A stretch of 64,000 bases of DNA from Deroplatys truncata. Taxonomy: Eukaryota; Arthropoda; Insecta; Mantodea; Mantidae. The stretch lies in the NCBI GenBank assembly GCA_030765065.1, contig CM060981.1, positions 225,749,152 to 225,813,151 on the forward strand, given 5' to 3'. The position numbers and the translations under genes are program-made. Positions within the stretch are counted from its first letter, which is position 1, and every line of letters starts with the position of its first letter. The notes beneath the pieces are model-generated. The model made no database searches, was not told the origin of the DNA, and worked only from the letters and a program-made list of their open reading frames with translations. Of this stretch, positions 11,549 to 24,251 are shown one piece after another.

Positions 11549-12372
11549 TTTGACTTATTATTGTTTTTATTTTATGTTTTATGTACTTATAGTTATTCAG
11601 TTATAAGGAAAATCCGTACATGAATGAAATTAAAAAGTGTTTTGAAAGAGCGTAATCAATGTTAAAATTCATCGTACTTGCCTTTGTTTAGGGAAGCAGG
11701 TACCAGGAAACGTATTTCTGATTTATTTATTTATATATTTTTGTAGGTTAGGATGCCTTTGTGCTGTAACGTTTTCAGCGTAACTAATCATAGAAAATTA
11801 TATACCTAGATCTTATGCAGCGTTGTGATGTTGTATATTACATGGTACAGTGACAAATAGAGAACTCTCCGTGCATGTATTTCATAATTCTGAAACTTTG
11901 TTTATCCTTTTTCTCTTCAGTGTAATATTTTCTAGTTTCCCACAAAAGCAGGGTGTTGAGATTGTCTCCAAGTCGCCCTGGGTGGTGTAATTGATTAAAT
12001 TTTGATTTTCTGCGCTCAAGTTTGCGGGTAGGAACCTGGTCCATGGCAACAGCTGTTACACCTGCTCAAGTATAACAGTTTTATGTGAGCAGATTTAGTA
12101 GCTTCTAAGAGAACTCCTGTGGAGAAAATTCCGGCAGTCGCGTAAATATTGTCACGCCCGAGGATCGGCTCTAGTTATTCCTTAACATAAAAATGTCTAT
12201 TGAGCCCCGAAGCAAAAAGGATCAGTCGTACAGACATAATGGACGGAACTCGGATGGTTATTACAAACAATTACGTTTAATACTAGGAATCCGAGGTTAT
12301 AAAACGCGAAAGAGCGACTCAGCCTTTCCAAGCATTCAAAATCGAGAGGGACATTGAATTCTTAATCTGTAG
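11549..12372. other. No gene recognised
   Basis: AT-rich, with scattered short frames and no matching repeat elsewhere in the window. Confidence 0.4.
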
Positions 12373-13204
12373 TATAACAACTTAGCAAAATCTCTCGGGC
12401 TACAAACTGCGCGAGTATTCAGGAAGGATAAATCGTCCCCACTCTACTTGTCTTTTGCTTTCACTACTGAGTTATCTAATGAGGTGTCTTAAAGAGGAAG
12501 TGGGCTGATACGCGGGAATACTTGTCACGTCAGCGTTGTGAACACAGCAATTTTACAGTGTTGAAAAATTTAATCGGATCTTGTTTACATCGTGATAACT
12601 CAAAACTAAAATCCTTACTCCATTTCTGTAAGAGGTGTGTTAAAGAGAATAGTTTCGAGATGATGATGATGTGTGATTTGTCTCCCTGTAAAAAATCAAA
12701 TCCGCTAGTTTTCTTTGTAAAGCTTCAATTGGAACAATTTTTATTATGAAAATCAATCAACGAGGAATTGTTTTCTCCAAGAGATAGATGTGGAGTGAAG
12801 GCTATGAAATACCCTAAAAAGTGTAAATTAACTTTTGGAAGATATCGCATGACAATACCGCATGCATGTGAAATGCTGTAGCTAGTTATATGCAAACATT
12901 TGTTTTCACCCCTGCTGAACCTCGTTCTTTGCGTGGCCTGTCACAAGAATATGCAAACAGAGTATTTTTGTTACAATACTCTTGTGTCTTTAGTCCTACC
13001 TCTATAGTTAATAGTTACAACTATGGTGTGATTAAGTGATAAACGAGTTTGTGAGAGTAAAATAAAATAAAACAAGGGCTTGGAGAAATTATGGCGAATT
13101 AAGCAGCGACTCAGAAGCATACCCCCCAGGGTAGTTAGACAAAGGAAATACATGACCAGGTGAGTTACCCTTCCCAAGGTTTTTTTTCAAGTTGCTGAAC
13201 TATA
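12373..13204 (+). repeat. R8 interspersed repeat, copy 1
   Basis: It is collinear with 26168-26991 over about 830 bp, sharing 'aaagaggaagtgggctgata', 'gtgaacacagcaatttta' and 'gaaataccctaaaaagtg'. The ends look inverted: TATAACAACTTAG at the left, and TATAGTTCAGCAACTTG reading inward from the right. No conserved long frame is shared by both copies, so it is probably a non-autonomous DNA element. Confidence 0.7.
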
Positions 13205-13545
13205 ATTAAACAACCCGACAGAAGGGTGGCGACTTCTACCATGGAATTTGGTATTTTCCAACACAGAATGAGGAAGATAGAGGCTTCCTGGCTTCTGTGC
13301 CGAGAAAACCGGTTCCTGGCATGCAGAAATATTTCTTCAAGACCAGCGGTTGTTTTTCTAACGGTGCTGGTAATGACTGCCCTTATTACCTTTTCAAAAC
13401 TATATATAAATATATATATTTACGAGTAGATTGGACGCGCAGTCTAATCTCAGATACACTGGCAGTTGCTAGCATCATGAAATAAACGGGGCTGTTGTTG
13501 TTATTATTATTTTACCGTGAATTAACCCATAAGCATTTAAATTTA
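13205..13545. other. No gene recognised; ATT microsatellite
   Basis: Contains 'gttgttgttattattatt' at about 13492-13512 and an AT-rich stretch at 13398-13422. Confidence 0.4.
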
Positions 13546-13832
13546 GTTTTATTTATGTGCGCTCTTTAACTGCGTTGGTCCTTAGCGTCCCATATTCAGC
13601 GTGAAAGACCGGTAATTTTGTTCAAAGACATCTTTTTCAGGCTTGAGGTTCCTTTATGTGCCATAAATCTACGACACGTGACACAGGACCACCGACTTTA
13701 CTTCTATTCCAAAAGAAGTCATGCTAAAGATTTTTACACTCAGAAAAACATCCATCGCCCTCCGCCGGATTTGACCCCCGACCTCGAGAACTAAAGACTA
13801 GCATGGTAACCACTAAGCCACGGAGGAACACG
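13546..13832 (-). mobile_element. tRNA-derived SINE (family A)
   Basis: Collinear with the copy at 55417-55662. The minus-strand head at the high end has an A-box-like TGGCTTAGTGG and a degraded B box. The tail at the low end reads 'gtttatttatgtgcgct' on the plus strand. No TSD identified. Confidence 0.75.
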
Positions 13833-14690
13833 AATCAACCCATATAGGACTAGGCAAAGTAGTTGGAGAGCTTTCTTTGTCTTCCTTTGATTCCATAGTT
13901 CTCTCATTCTTTGATATAGACTTTCTTTCTCTCTTCTGTCCATGTTGTTCCAGTTTTTTCTTGGGTTTTTCCTCTTCGTCAATTTATCACTTATGCACTT
14001 TGATTCTAAAGGTAATCTTGTTGCGTAATTCCTGCTAATTTTAAATCCACTTCACAGTATCTACTTATATTTGACTTTCTATTTTAGCAGAATTCCATTA
14101 TTTGTTTTGTGAGCCTGTTTGAGTTCATTCGTTTAATATGTTTATAATTATAACCTTCGTTTTCTAATGTGAATTTCTGTGTATATTTTAATTTCATTTT
14201 TACTTTTGGATTTGTATTGTTCGTCTATGACTTTTTGAACTAAAATTATTGTTATAATTTTGCATTTTTTCACAATATTTTCGATTACTGCTTTTCTGCT
14301 CAAAGTTAATATTTCTGCTCCGTAGAGGTACTATAATTCTTATTATCAGTAGTAATAGTATTACCATCATAGCCAATAAAATATTAACAAATATTGCTTT
14401 CAATGTTATCCCAGAAACATAATATTTTACCAATTTCCTTTATGCTATTAGAATTTCTAACCACCTATTTTATAATAATAATTCGTCAAAGATCATCATG
14501 TAGTAAGGGCAAAAATGAACATTCTGCCCTTTCCTTCGCTCTGAGAGATTTTCCATTTACAACTCAACTCAGTTTTAATAAGGAATACGATTTTATTATT
14601 CTCCCTTAAATGGAATGAAATTACTGAGTTGCAATATGTGGCTGCAAAACGGATAACTAGATTGTCCGGCACTGGTGGCCTACCTGGCAT
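13833..14690. other. No gene recognised
   Basis: AT-rich and low complexity in places. No supported coding or RNA feature. Confidence 0.4.
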
Positions 14691-14693
14691 ATA

Positions 14694-15936
14694 TACAGGG
14701 TGGGCCATTTAAGTTGAGATTGCAGAATATCTCCAAAACTAAGAGTTGTAGAAAGAAATATCTTTAATAAAAGTTGCTTTATGTTATAGGGGAAAATAAA
14801 TTCCATTAGTAGTGTTTTGTTTGGAGGATATTCTGATGGTCATTTTAGGGTCAATTTAGTTTTTTTAAATGGAAACCTGCTTTTTATGTTTTTTTTGCGT
14901 TACAAAATGGTTTATAAAAGCCTGTTTATTTTGTGATGAGAATAAGGAAACAAAATAAAAAATGTTGGTTCCCAATTACGAAACTAACTTGACACTCAAA
15001 TGTCCATCCATGGATGGTCCAACTATTCATTGCACTCTTCGTACACAGCAATTCAGACTTTTCTTTGTTATTTACGTTGGTGTAACAACAATTACAAAAT
15101 GCTTTATACAAACGTTTTTATTGCAAACTCAACTGAAGAATTCAATGATTTGAACACGGTTCTCCCGCTCTCCGTGCGGTAACCATTGAGCTACTGTGAC
15201 AACATATCGGTGGGATATTGAATTCCCCAATTGACTCAAGTTGTTTCCCAGATATGTGAAAATCCCAGCTGTGGCGTTGAATTTTTAGTTGACTCTACAT
15301 TAAAAACTTGCCTAGACCGGGCTAAGGTCTCTAAAAAGTACACTTAATTTCAATTAATTATATACGGAATCATTAAAAAAACCTTAAGAAACACATAAGC
15401 ATCCAGTATCAAAGTACTTGCGATGGCAGGTCGCCGTTGAGATTGTCATCCCTAGTGAGATGCCCTAGTGGTATATCTGGAAAACAACTTGAGTCAATTG
15501 GGGAATTCAATGTACCACCGGCATGTTGTCACAGTAGCAAAATGGTTAGAGCAACTGCACTGAGAGCCGGAGAAATGTGTTCAAATCTCGGCTGTGGTAT
15601 TCAATTTTTCAGTTGACTCTACATTAGAAACTTGCCCAGACCAAGATAAGGTCTCTAAAAAGTATAATTAATTTCAATTTACTATATACATAACAATTAT
15701 ACAAATGTTGTTTAGTTTTTTTTGAGGAGTGTGAAAACAACATAAAAAAGGCAGATTCCCATTTAAAGAATTACTTGACCCTAAATGACCATCACAGCGT
15801 CCTCTAAATAAAACACGACTAATGCCATTTACTTTTCCCCATAATATCAAGCAACTTTTATTCAAGACATTCCTTTCTGCAACGCTCAGTTTTAAAGATA
15901 TTGTACAGTTTCAACTTAAATGGTCCAGCCTCTGTA
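14694..15936. mobile_element. Large foldback element related to the MITE at 7511
   Basis: The left arm (14694-14890, TACAGGGTGGGCCATTTAAG at its end) is the inverted complement of the right arm (about 15715-15936, ending GGTCCAGCCTCTGTA). A third, partial arm copy lies near 14960-15010. The interior holds family D SINE material (15150-15680). It has no coding region. Confidence 0.75.
15150..15680. mobile_element. Two family D SINE copies facing each other inside the foldback
   Basis: The plus-strand copy (about 15480-15680) has the tRNA-like head 'aaaatggttagagcaactgc' and B box GTTCAAATCTC, followed by 'caatttttcagttgactct'. The segment at 15200-15262 is the inverted complement of 15470-15530. 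A second tail with 'gaatttttagttgactct' lies at 15283-15350. Confidence 0.6.
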
Positions 15937-16215
15937 CCACGAAGCGCACCAGCCCAGTACTTTCTACTTATAAACGTCCCACCTGCAATGATGATGAATG
16001 GGATGCCTACCCACTGGTTTTCAAAGAGGCACTCCTACTTGCCAGGCAGGTTACGCCAGGCTACAAACAGATTACAGCCACGCAGCAGAAGGTCATAAGC
16101 TTGACACACCGCACTTATATATAACGTTTTGTTGCCCACCAATTTATTTGACGGGGTTACAGTATTACGTGGAATGGTGCTTAGGTTTGAGATAATCGTC
16201 TTTTTTATTTACTTG
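15937..16215. other. No gene recognised
   Basis: Short frames only. Confidence 0.4.
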
Positions 16216-16231
16216 AAACATGGAACTACCG

Positions 16232-16536
16232 CACAGGATGGCTCCTGGGTTCTCAGGTTCAAACCCCTGGGGCCGAAGGCTTTTTCGTGGTTTTCATCGG
16301 TCGCTAGGTGAACACTGGGTTGGATAATTTGATCCGTGAAGCTTTCTATCATCACTACATTCCATTTTCTTCTTCTTCACCGCCATACCAGGCAATGGGC
16401 TGATCACCCATCCTAGATATGCTATGATCTAGAGTTTGCTTGCTCCTCGATAGCCTACTGACCCAAGGCATTGCCTTGTAAGTTTTTAGGGGTGCAAGTT
16501 CTACAAAGAAGAGGATAATCCATTAAGAAGAATAAC
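16232..16536 (+). mobile_element. SINE (family E) with a perfect 16-bp TSD
   Basis: A 305-bp insert flanked by the exact direct repeat AAACATGGAACTACCG (16216-16231 and 16537-16552). The head has a B-box-like GGTTCAAACCCC. The stretch 'ggtcgctaggtgaacactgg' resembles the family B body. The tail is purine-rich and ends AAGAAGAATAAC. Confidence 0.85.
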
Positions 16537-16561
16537 AAACATGGAACTACCGTTTCTATTT

Positions 16562-17053
16562 CACCGAGGGAGATGGCTCAGGCGATAACATTTCTGGTTT
16601 GCATTCGGGAGGTCATGGGTTTGATTCCGTGGGCGACCTATCTGACAGATGTTTTTTCTCCTCCAGGTCACTAGGTGATTGCTGCGAATGATCATTGCAT
16701 CCCTGGATTTCGTTTCCCTCCATTTCATCTCCATTCTCATTTCAATCTGCTTGGTCTCCTTCAGGTTTGCAAGTGTCGGCGGGAGATCTCGGCATGTACA
16801 TGGCAGGGGAAACCTTCGTCCCCCGAATAGGGGCCGTATATGGGTCACCCAGGGGATGTGAAGCCCGCAGGGGGAAGTGTAGGCGGCTGCGCCTTCTGTC
16901 ATCCGAGGAGTTTAAAACTGTAGACGGTCCGGCCGTCCTACGTCTCCTCTCACACCTCATCCCTCCCTCCTGGGGACGCCCCGTCAGGGGCTTAGCTACA
17001 AAATATCTGCGTAGGTCGAGGTGCTGTCCCTCCGCTCCTAGTCCTATGCTATC
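16562..17053 (+). mobile_element. tRNA-derived SINE (family B), full length
   Basis: A 492-bp copy with TTCTATTT direct repeats at 16554-16561 and 17054-17061. The A-box-like GGAGATGGCTCAGGCG and B-box-like GGGTTTGATTCC are at the head. It begins 9 bp after the target duplication of the family E SINE. Frames read through it (16695-17141 and its complement) are not genes. Confidence 0.8.
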
Positions 17054-17061
17054 TTCTATTT

Positions 17062-17473
17062 TCAATCATTATAAAATGTATAATTGCGTTGCAATTAAAT
17101 ATGCAGTGATCTTTTTTCATATTTCTGCAGAGAAATACTAAATTAAATTATTTTGCTGACCTCTAATAGAGAGGGATTTTTTATGTAGTTTTTATTTCTG
17201 TAAAACATCGTATTCTAATACAACTAGGATAAAGAAAATGTAAACAGTAGTTCCAGTAATAAAAGTACCAAGGGCTTACCCAAACATAGCTTTACAAACG
17301 GTTTCCTAGTGTAAAAGAGGGATGCTAACCATGCTAAATAGCACTCCGTAATGGTGAGGTTTATTTACAAACTGGAACAGCATCAGATAATGATTTACAT
17401 TTGAGAAGCAATCTCATCTATTCAGTGTATTTTAATATTTATATCCTTAAAGCGTAAAGCAGAGTTTGTTTCT
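17062..17473. other. No gene recognised
   Basis: AT-rich spacer before R9. Confidence 0.4.
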
Positions 17474-18529
17474 TACTTTCTCTACTACGTACAGTAAGTA
17501 GGGGAAGTATTGTATTCCATCCAAAAATTCGATACCGAGATTTCACCGGAAATACATGTTTTGAGACACCCTGAATCCAAAAAAAAAGCATTTTTGGAAA
17601 CATAACTCAGAAACGAACAGTCGGATAAACACCAAACTTGGTATTTAGGTTCAGTATCTTCTTCCAGAGATACGACACAAAGGTTTTCAAGAAAATTCCC
17701 CCACCCCAGATTACCCTTTACATGGAAGATTTTTCGAAAAGTTTAATTTTCTCAAAAATGGCTCTAACGATTTTGATTATAATATCATAGGTTTAAGATA
17801 TTTTCATGACAAATAAAATGTATATCTTGAATTTTCTGGGAATGTCTCCAAAAGTATTCTCCATTGTGAACGACTTTTGCATAACTGGTAAACCATAAGA
17901 GATAGACAAACTTTTACTACACAAAAAATGTAGATCGCGTTAAAATACACAATTTATGTCATATACATTTTTTTGTTGAGTGAACCATTTTTAAGATATT
18001 GCTAGTTATTTCCTTAAATTTTTCAATACTTATTTTCTAAAATGGGAATTCGTTATTCATTTTTTCGTCTTGGATATTCAAAGAGTTATAATCTGTGGCA
18101 AAGGGAATGGTACTGCACCTAGCAACCAGCTATTAGGAGATATGTAAATATATTTTCCCCTTACATCTACAAGAAAATTAGCAATAAAATAGAGTCTGCA
18201 AATGTTTATCTCGATTAACATGAAGTAGATGGAGAACAAGCGTTTGTAAAAATAGTTTGTACAAGAGTAGAGAAAGTCATGTGAGTGTAACAGTCAGATT
18301 TTTTTTGTCTTGGACATGCAAAGAGAATGGAATGCGCTACATAGCAACCAGCGCTTAAAAGATTTGACTATCGCTTAAAACCTACCATATTCCCCTTGCA
18401 TCTACATGAAAATTACCAATAAGATTAACATCTCGATATCTGGATTAACATGAAGCATATGGAGAATAAGCGTTTGTAAAAATAGTTTGTACAAGAGTAG
18501 AGAAAGTCATGTGAGTGTAACACATCAGA
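17474..18529 (+). repeat. R9 copy with a duplicated 3' segment
   Basis: It starts TTACTTTCTCTACTACG and reaches a first R9 terminus at about 18298 (GTAACAGTCAGA). It then repeats the last ~230 bp from 'ttttttgtcttggacatgca' to a second terminus (ACACATCAGA) at 18529. Confidence 0.85.
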
Positions 18530-18984
18530 TTTTTCAATATAATAACGAATGTAAACATTGTTTATCAGTAGATTTGAGGGGGTTCCGGCAAGTAGTGCAA
18601 AGCGATATTTTTTGCCAAATTGAGCTAATTATATCATTTTGTGCTGGAAAAAAGGGTTGCAAGTATTTCTGCAGAAAACTTAACAGGTGTCATTTTTGGC
18701 ACTTTTATATACTTTCCATATACATCCATTCATCTTCCCACAAAGGCAAGACAATATCGAGTAACAAAGAGGGTGTATAGAAAATGGCTTGAAGAAGGAA
18801 ATTAGAGCTTGTTAATAAATGAAGTGACAAAAGCTGAGATTTCTACTCTGATTTGAGTATTTGACAATATCAGAATGTGAAATACAAGTGAGTGTAGCTT
18901 GCCACTATGATGGCCTTTTAACTTATAATGAGCATGTGTTGTTTAGAAAAAAAATTTAATTTGTTTTTCTGAAATCATACATGT
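18530..18984. other. No gene recognised
   Basis: A 97-codon frame at 18487-18780 begins inside R9 and has no recognisable domain. Confidence 0.4.
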
Positions 18985-19430
18985 GAATAAAGCAACCGGA
19001 CGGGACCGGGAGATCCGTGGTTCAAATCCCGACAATAGCATTCAATTTTTTAGGCTTTTGATTCTATCTTTCCAACCTAGTCCAACACACGGCTTGTGTG
19101 GAAAAACAATTAATTCTATTAATTGACCTAATAGTGTTTGAAACTGTTAAGCCCAGGACTTAAAGTACAGCATTGTAAGTCGCCATAGGGGTATGTTATC
19201 TCAATACAGTTTGAGATCTCCTTGTGGTTTATTAGAAAAAATGCGAATCTATTGGAGAATTTAATGTCCTGCCGGCATGTTGCCAGAGTGGTTAGAGGAG
19301 CCGGACGGTGACTGGGAGATCCGTGGTTCAAACCCCGGCAAGGTCATTGAATTTTTCAGTCGTCTCATTCTACCTTTCCAACCTTGTCCAACATAGGACT
19401 TGTGTGGAAGAACAGTTAATTCCATATATA
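18985..19430 (+). mobile_element. Family D SINE, tandem dimer (~302-bp period)
   Basis: Two copies of 'gggagatccgtggttcaaa' lie about 302 bp apart, each followed by 'attcaattttt' or 'attgaatttttcag'. The second head has an A-box-like TTGCCAGAGTGGTTAGAG and B box GGTTCAAACCCCG. The linker matches 32500-32637. Confidence 0.7.
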
Positions 19431-21256
19431 TGAATGTCTTCACCTTTCCTACAAGTCATGCAGGTATCCCTTATATTTGTGTGCTATTTTCTTAATCTAA
19501 GTCAAAGCATTCCATAATTTAAAATGGTGCTTGAAGTTATCTTACCACACTTTTCTAGAATATAAATTGGCATTCACTTGCCCTAAATATAATAATTCAA
19601 TATGCACTGACCTATTATTGAATTTTCTAAAAGTAAGTACACTTCCGAATACTATAATCATCTATTATGATATATTACTGTATACCTTATGGTTTATTAT
19701 GTAATTTGTATACTATATAACGTGTCTTTAGATTTATTCAGCCTTTACTGTCAGTCGGTTTAAATGAATGACTCATCAGTTCAGGTAGTCCTCGTCTCAA
19801 AGGAGAGTTACGGAATTGAATCTCGGACTGCATGCGTTTCCCACTTCGTAAACAGTTTGATACACTGCGGTGGTGCAGAACTGCTTTTCATTTGGATATT
19901 TTGTGTGTTCTTTGCACGCGAGATGAACCACCGATCCTCAGAATTGGCATAGTTAAATGCTACTTTCGACCCGGAAGGATACGAGAGAGAGCCTATCGTT
20001 ACGATATTGGCCGCTGTGTGAATGATTTTATCCGTTCTTGCCCAGAATTTCATCATCCCCGAGACAAAACATGATAAAAAACAAACAAAAACCAGTTGAC
20101 AATAAAAGCTGAAACTACTGAAACATTTAAAATGTTTAAAATATCTACAAAGGTTACTTCAAATGCTTTTTATTAAAAAAGTTAAAGTTGTGGCATTAAA
20201 GCCGAGACATCCTACGCTACAAAAAATACCCCCAATTATTTGAGTTACCTATCAGCATACATGCTGAGATTGCGAGTTTACGAGACGCAAGCGAAAGAAG
20301 TTCCAAATGCAAATACTGGAAAGGTACAATACAGTCCCATTTCACTAAGGTGACCTTGAAACTGTTGACGTTCGCTCCTTCCACTCATCTTTCGCTAATC
20401 TCCGCAAGAGACACTAGTGATAAACTCGCTTCAAAGCATTGATGTCATTCGCAGGCAACTTAGTGGCGGCAACGGCCAAATAAATTTGAAGACCCCATAC
20501 AAATAATGTATTTAACTTGCTTTAGGGTGAAAATATGCCTGTTTTGAAAGAGATGGAAGAAAGACATCTGATCATGGAAGCTGTCCATTGAAGACTCTCT
20601 TAAAGCAACTGCACCCAGGAAGAGAGTGCTTCATATGGAGAACGTGCATCGAAATAAAAAAAGGAGAAATGAAGATCCTGAGTGCATTTCGGAAGGAGAG
20701 ATTCAGCAACAGGGAGAAATTCCCTCTAAGAATTTCTGATCACATGCAGGTCAGATAAAGGACGTCTTCATTGGACTTTGGGACCTGGAAGACTTCCATA
20801 AACAAAGTGCGTACCTTCTCGGCAATATTGAGACTAGTTCTATAAAACAAACGTGTAAGAAGAATTATTCAGAAAACGTCTAATGCAAAAAGTACTTTAA
20901 TTTTTTAGAATTAAGATTAACGTAAGGTCAGTGAGGGTTGGTAAGAAATCGTTTTTGCGCATTCATGGCCTTCAAAATAACAGAGAGCAAATCACAATAT
21001 AGTAAATAAAATATAAGGACGACGACAGGTCTCCCACAGATAAACTTGGTAAACATAACAAAAGGCCTAATATCTTTCGGGCTCCTGCAGATAATGGCGT
21101 CCATGGTCATGTCAAGCCCATCCCAAATATGCTCTCATTATAGTAGGTCATAAAGTCCTGAGAGATGAGAGGAGTTACTTGGGTTGTGGAATGAATATCA
21201 CTCAATTCTATGGCTGTATCTCAGACTAAATACAGGAATACATTTTGCCAAGAATA
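19431..21256. other. No gene recognised
   Basis: About 1.8 kb. A less AT-rich patch at 19760-20070 is open on both strands but has no domain that I recognise. Confidence 0.4.
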
Positions 21257-21260
21257 TATA

Positions 21261-22165
21261 GGCTGACCGTTTGAGATATCAGAAAATTAAAACGTTATAT
21301 GTAAGAGGATAATGCACACATCTCTGAGCAGTTAGCCTTAATATAAGCAGAAAGGATGGAAGTTAACAGTGGCTGATGTTTCAGATTTCATCCGCATGGC
21401 ATGGCAGTGCTATTGTCATAGGAGACAAAATGGTAGTCATGACACAACAGTGCACTCGGTGTGTTGTATAGTATGTGAAATGTGTCGTATGAGACATGTG
21501 GGTACTCGGTCTTACAAATAATGCAGTTATGCTTGTCGACTCGGCCACTCACATGAAATGTTGCTTTGTCCATGAACATCCATCGATTTACTATTGAACG
21601 TCCGCTTCCTGTCTCCCACACAACATGACAGCAAACTAGAGATAAGCTTCGTAATTACCTGTGTCAGAGCATGCTTTCGCTGAATATGGATAGAAACATC
21701 TTAGGGTAGTGTCTAACAATCCTCTTAACACTTTGCGTATGGTGCACTCTGTTCTGCTGTTAGCACGGCTTCCTTCGGAAGGGAAGTACAGCCGGTGGTC
21801 CCGTGTCGTAGATTTACGGCACGTAAAAGAACCTCAAGCCTGATAAAGAGGCCTCTGAGCAAAATTACAGGTGTTTCAGGCCCAATATAGAATGGGACGC
21901 TAAGAACCATAGTAGTTAAAGAGCGTCCATAAATAAAACTCAATTTATTTCTCTGTTCTGCTGATAAGTGATGGAATGACTTCCATCCACCATTTTGTCT
22001 CCTATTGCACGCTAGTGCTGCCATGCCACGCGGAGGACGTCTGAAACATCACTCGTTGTTAACTCCCACCCTTTCCGCTTATTTTACAACAAACTGCTCA
22101 AAGATGTGTGAAATTAACCTCTTAAATATAACGTTTTACTTTTCTGAATATCAAGCGTATCATCC
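21261..22165. mobile_element. DNA element with ~174-bp TIRs and a mariner-like remnant
   Basis: The left arm starts GGCTGACCGTTTGAGATATC. The right arm, read inward, starts GGATGATACGCTTGATATTC. The arms stay paired for roughly 174 bp (to about 21434 and from about 21992). TATA flanks both sides (21257-21260 and 22166-22169). The interior on the minus strand (21388-21621) keeps 'NRWMFMDKATFHVSGRVDKH', which resembles the first-Asp region of a Tc1/mariner-superfamily transposase, with decay. A SINE sits inside. Confidence 0.75.
21760..21950 (+). mobile_element. 5'-truncated family A SINE with a 13-bp TSD
   Basis: A 191-bp insert flanked by the perfect repeat CTCTGTTCTGCTG (21747-21759 and 21951-21963). 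The tRNA-like head is missing. The body runs from 'acggcttccttcggaa' to the tail 'taaataaaactcaattt', which fixes the transcription direction of the family. Confidence 0.9.
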
Positions 22166-22169
22166 TATA

Positions 22170-24247
22170 AGTAGGCTTTAAATTTTCAGCAGTTATACCC
22201 GTAGTGACTACAAATAAAGGTAGAAAATGACCCGGAAAAGGAATGATCTGCTATACACCGCACAAAGGAATTGCACTTGTGTTCTGCTGAGGTTTCGAAG
22301 TCCAAACAATGAGCTTTCCAAACTGGCTAAGGATGATCCAACTCTACATGTCATATCAATAGTTCTGCAAAGAAATTGCCCGCACCCAAACTGAGCTGCT
22401 CCATTGCTGTCAACTTTAGAAAATTATGGACATACACCCTAGGAATAGATATTGTGGACAAAATGCTGGATATATGTTTGAATGGAACGAGGGATTGAGA
22501 GTTGTATCCCGAAATATATTAAAACCAAAGGTATCTGCAAACAAACTGACTATATTTTGTGATAATTCTGCGAGTAAGAGCAGAATTGGGACATAATGTC
22601 AGTTTGGAGCTAACTGATATATACAAAACAATTTATAGGAATTGAATGTTATTTTCCGATTTCTGGACACACATACTTACTTACCTCTGATAGAGATTTC
22701 GACAAAATGGAAAAAATCAAAATAGGCTACCAATGTATACTCTCCGTCACGTTGGAGAGAGATTATTCATTTCTGTGGCCGTAACAACAACTTCGATATA
22801 GTCGAAATGGTAAAGGGTTATTTCTGAAAATATGCATTCATGAAAAAGTTGGTCAATGTTACGAGCTAAAATTTTCAGAGATGTATACTTCAGATTTGAG
22901 CAAACCAAACTTTGAATAATGAAACTTAAATCTGCAATGCTTATGGAGCTTGAAAAGGCTTCTACAAGAAAGAAAGGAAACATAAGTACCATGACGCTAC
23001 GACAGAACAATATAGGACCTCTTAAGATAAACAAATACAAATTAAGGGTGTCAGGGTTATTGTAGTAAGTCCATCCAATCCATCATAGGTTTTATCCCAA
23101 CTTGAGACCAGAGGTTGATGATGAGGAAATCATGTAGAAGATGTATATTGGTGCTACTATTGTTTGTTTTCTTTGTGAAGTACACCATAACTAGTTTAAT
23201 TATACTAATAGCGGTGCTCTTACTGAACATCCAATAAAATTAAAGAGAACTGCTTTCACAGAATGTATGAAGAATTGTTACGTTTACAATGAATATGTTT
23301 TCCATTATAATCTTCCATTTTATTGGTGGAAATGTGTGTCCTGTTTGCTTTCTCTGCAAAGGGTACATCATTTTACAATGCAAATAAATATTTATGTAAT
23401 GCTAATAAATATGTATTTCATATATATTTTTAAATTTTTGGTCAAGTTAATGTTGAGTCACACAAAAAAAATATTTTATAATGCTAATATTATAATGAAA
23501 GGCAGAAAAATAGACTAGGTAATAAAAATAAAATCTTGATATTTTCTATTATTGGAAGCTTTGATCGAGTATTAGAATTGGTCTCTAATATAAGTACAAG
23601 CATGTGGCTTAGCACTTTCGTCCTGGTACCCCCTCAGTTGTTCTGCTATTGAGTGAAAAATATCTCATAATCGGAGCCAAATTTATGACATTCTTTGTCT
23701 GCTGCTGTTTTGTTACGTAATCTGCTATCATTTTGTGGTATTATTTATGCAGGATAAAGCATATGATAACCAAATTTAGTAGATATGCTAAAATAAATGT
23801 ACTAAGAGACTCCTCTGTTACCTTTGTTTATGATGTGAGACAGAATATATAGACTAGCTTGTATATAAATGTCCTTAATATTGTTCGTCGTTTGTCACAA
23901 AAGATAAAAGCCTGCTGAAAATCAAAGTTATAGAAGGCTATGGAAATACACATGCATTTTCCAAGTTGAATAATGTCTCCCTAAGCTCCTTTCTGATTGA
24001 ACTTTAGATAGAGAAATTGCTGTTGGACACAGAAAGATAACATTAAGGAAAAAAGTGTAGAAAGTGCTGATATTGAGATACTGGTATATATCCTTAATAA
24101 CTAATATTGTACCGTTCCTCATTAACGTGTTATCCTGTACCAGATATATAGTTTGCATTTCTATGAACGGCTTTAATTGTTGTTGTGGTTGCACCACATT
24201 TAGGTACCAATTTGAAGCTGTTTTACACCACGCACGTAATGGATGCC
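22170..24247. other. No gene recognised
   Basis: About 2.1 kb of AT-rich sequence. No repeat partner elsewhere in the window and no supported exon. Confidence 0.4.
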
Positions 24248-24251
24248 AATT

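Noticed and set aside
16695..17141. 148-codon frame on the plus strand with complementary frames
   Set aside because: It reads straight through a TSD-bounded family B SINE.
19764..20074. Opposed open frames at 19.8-20.1 kb as a host exon
   Set aside because: No splice-site pairing with a consistent phase and no recognisable protein motif on either strand.
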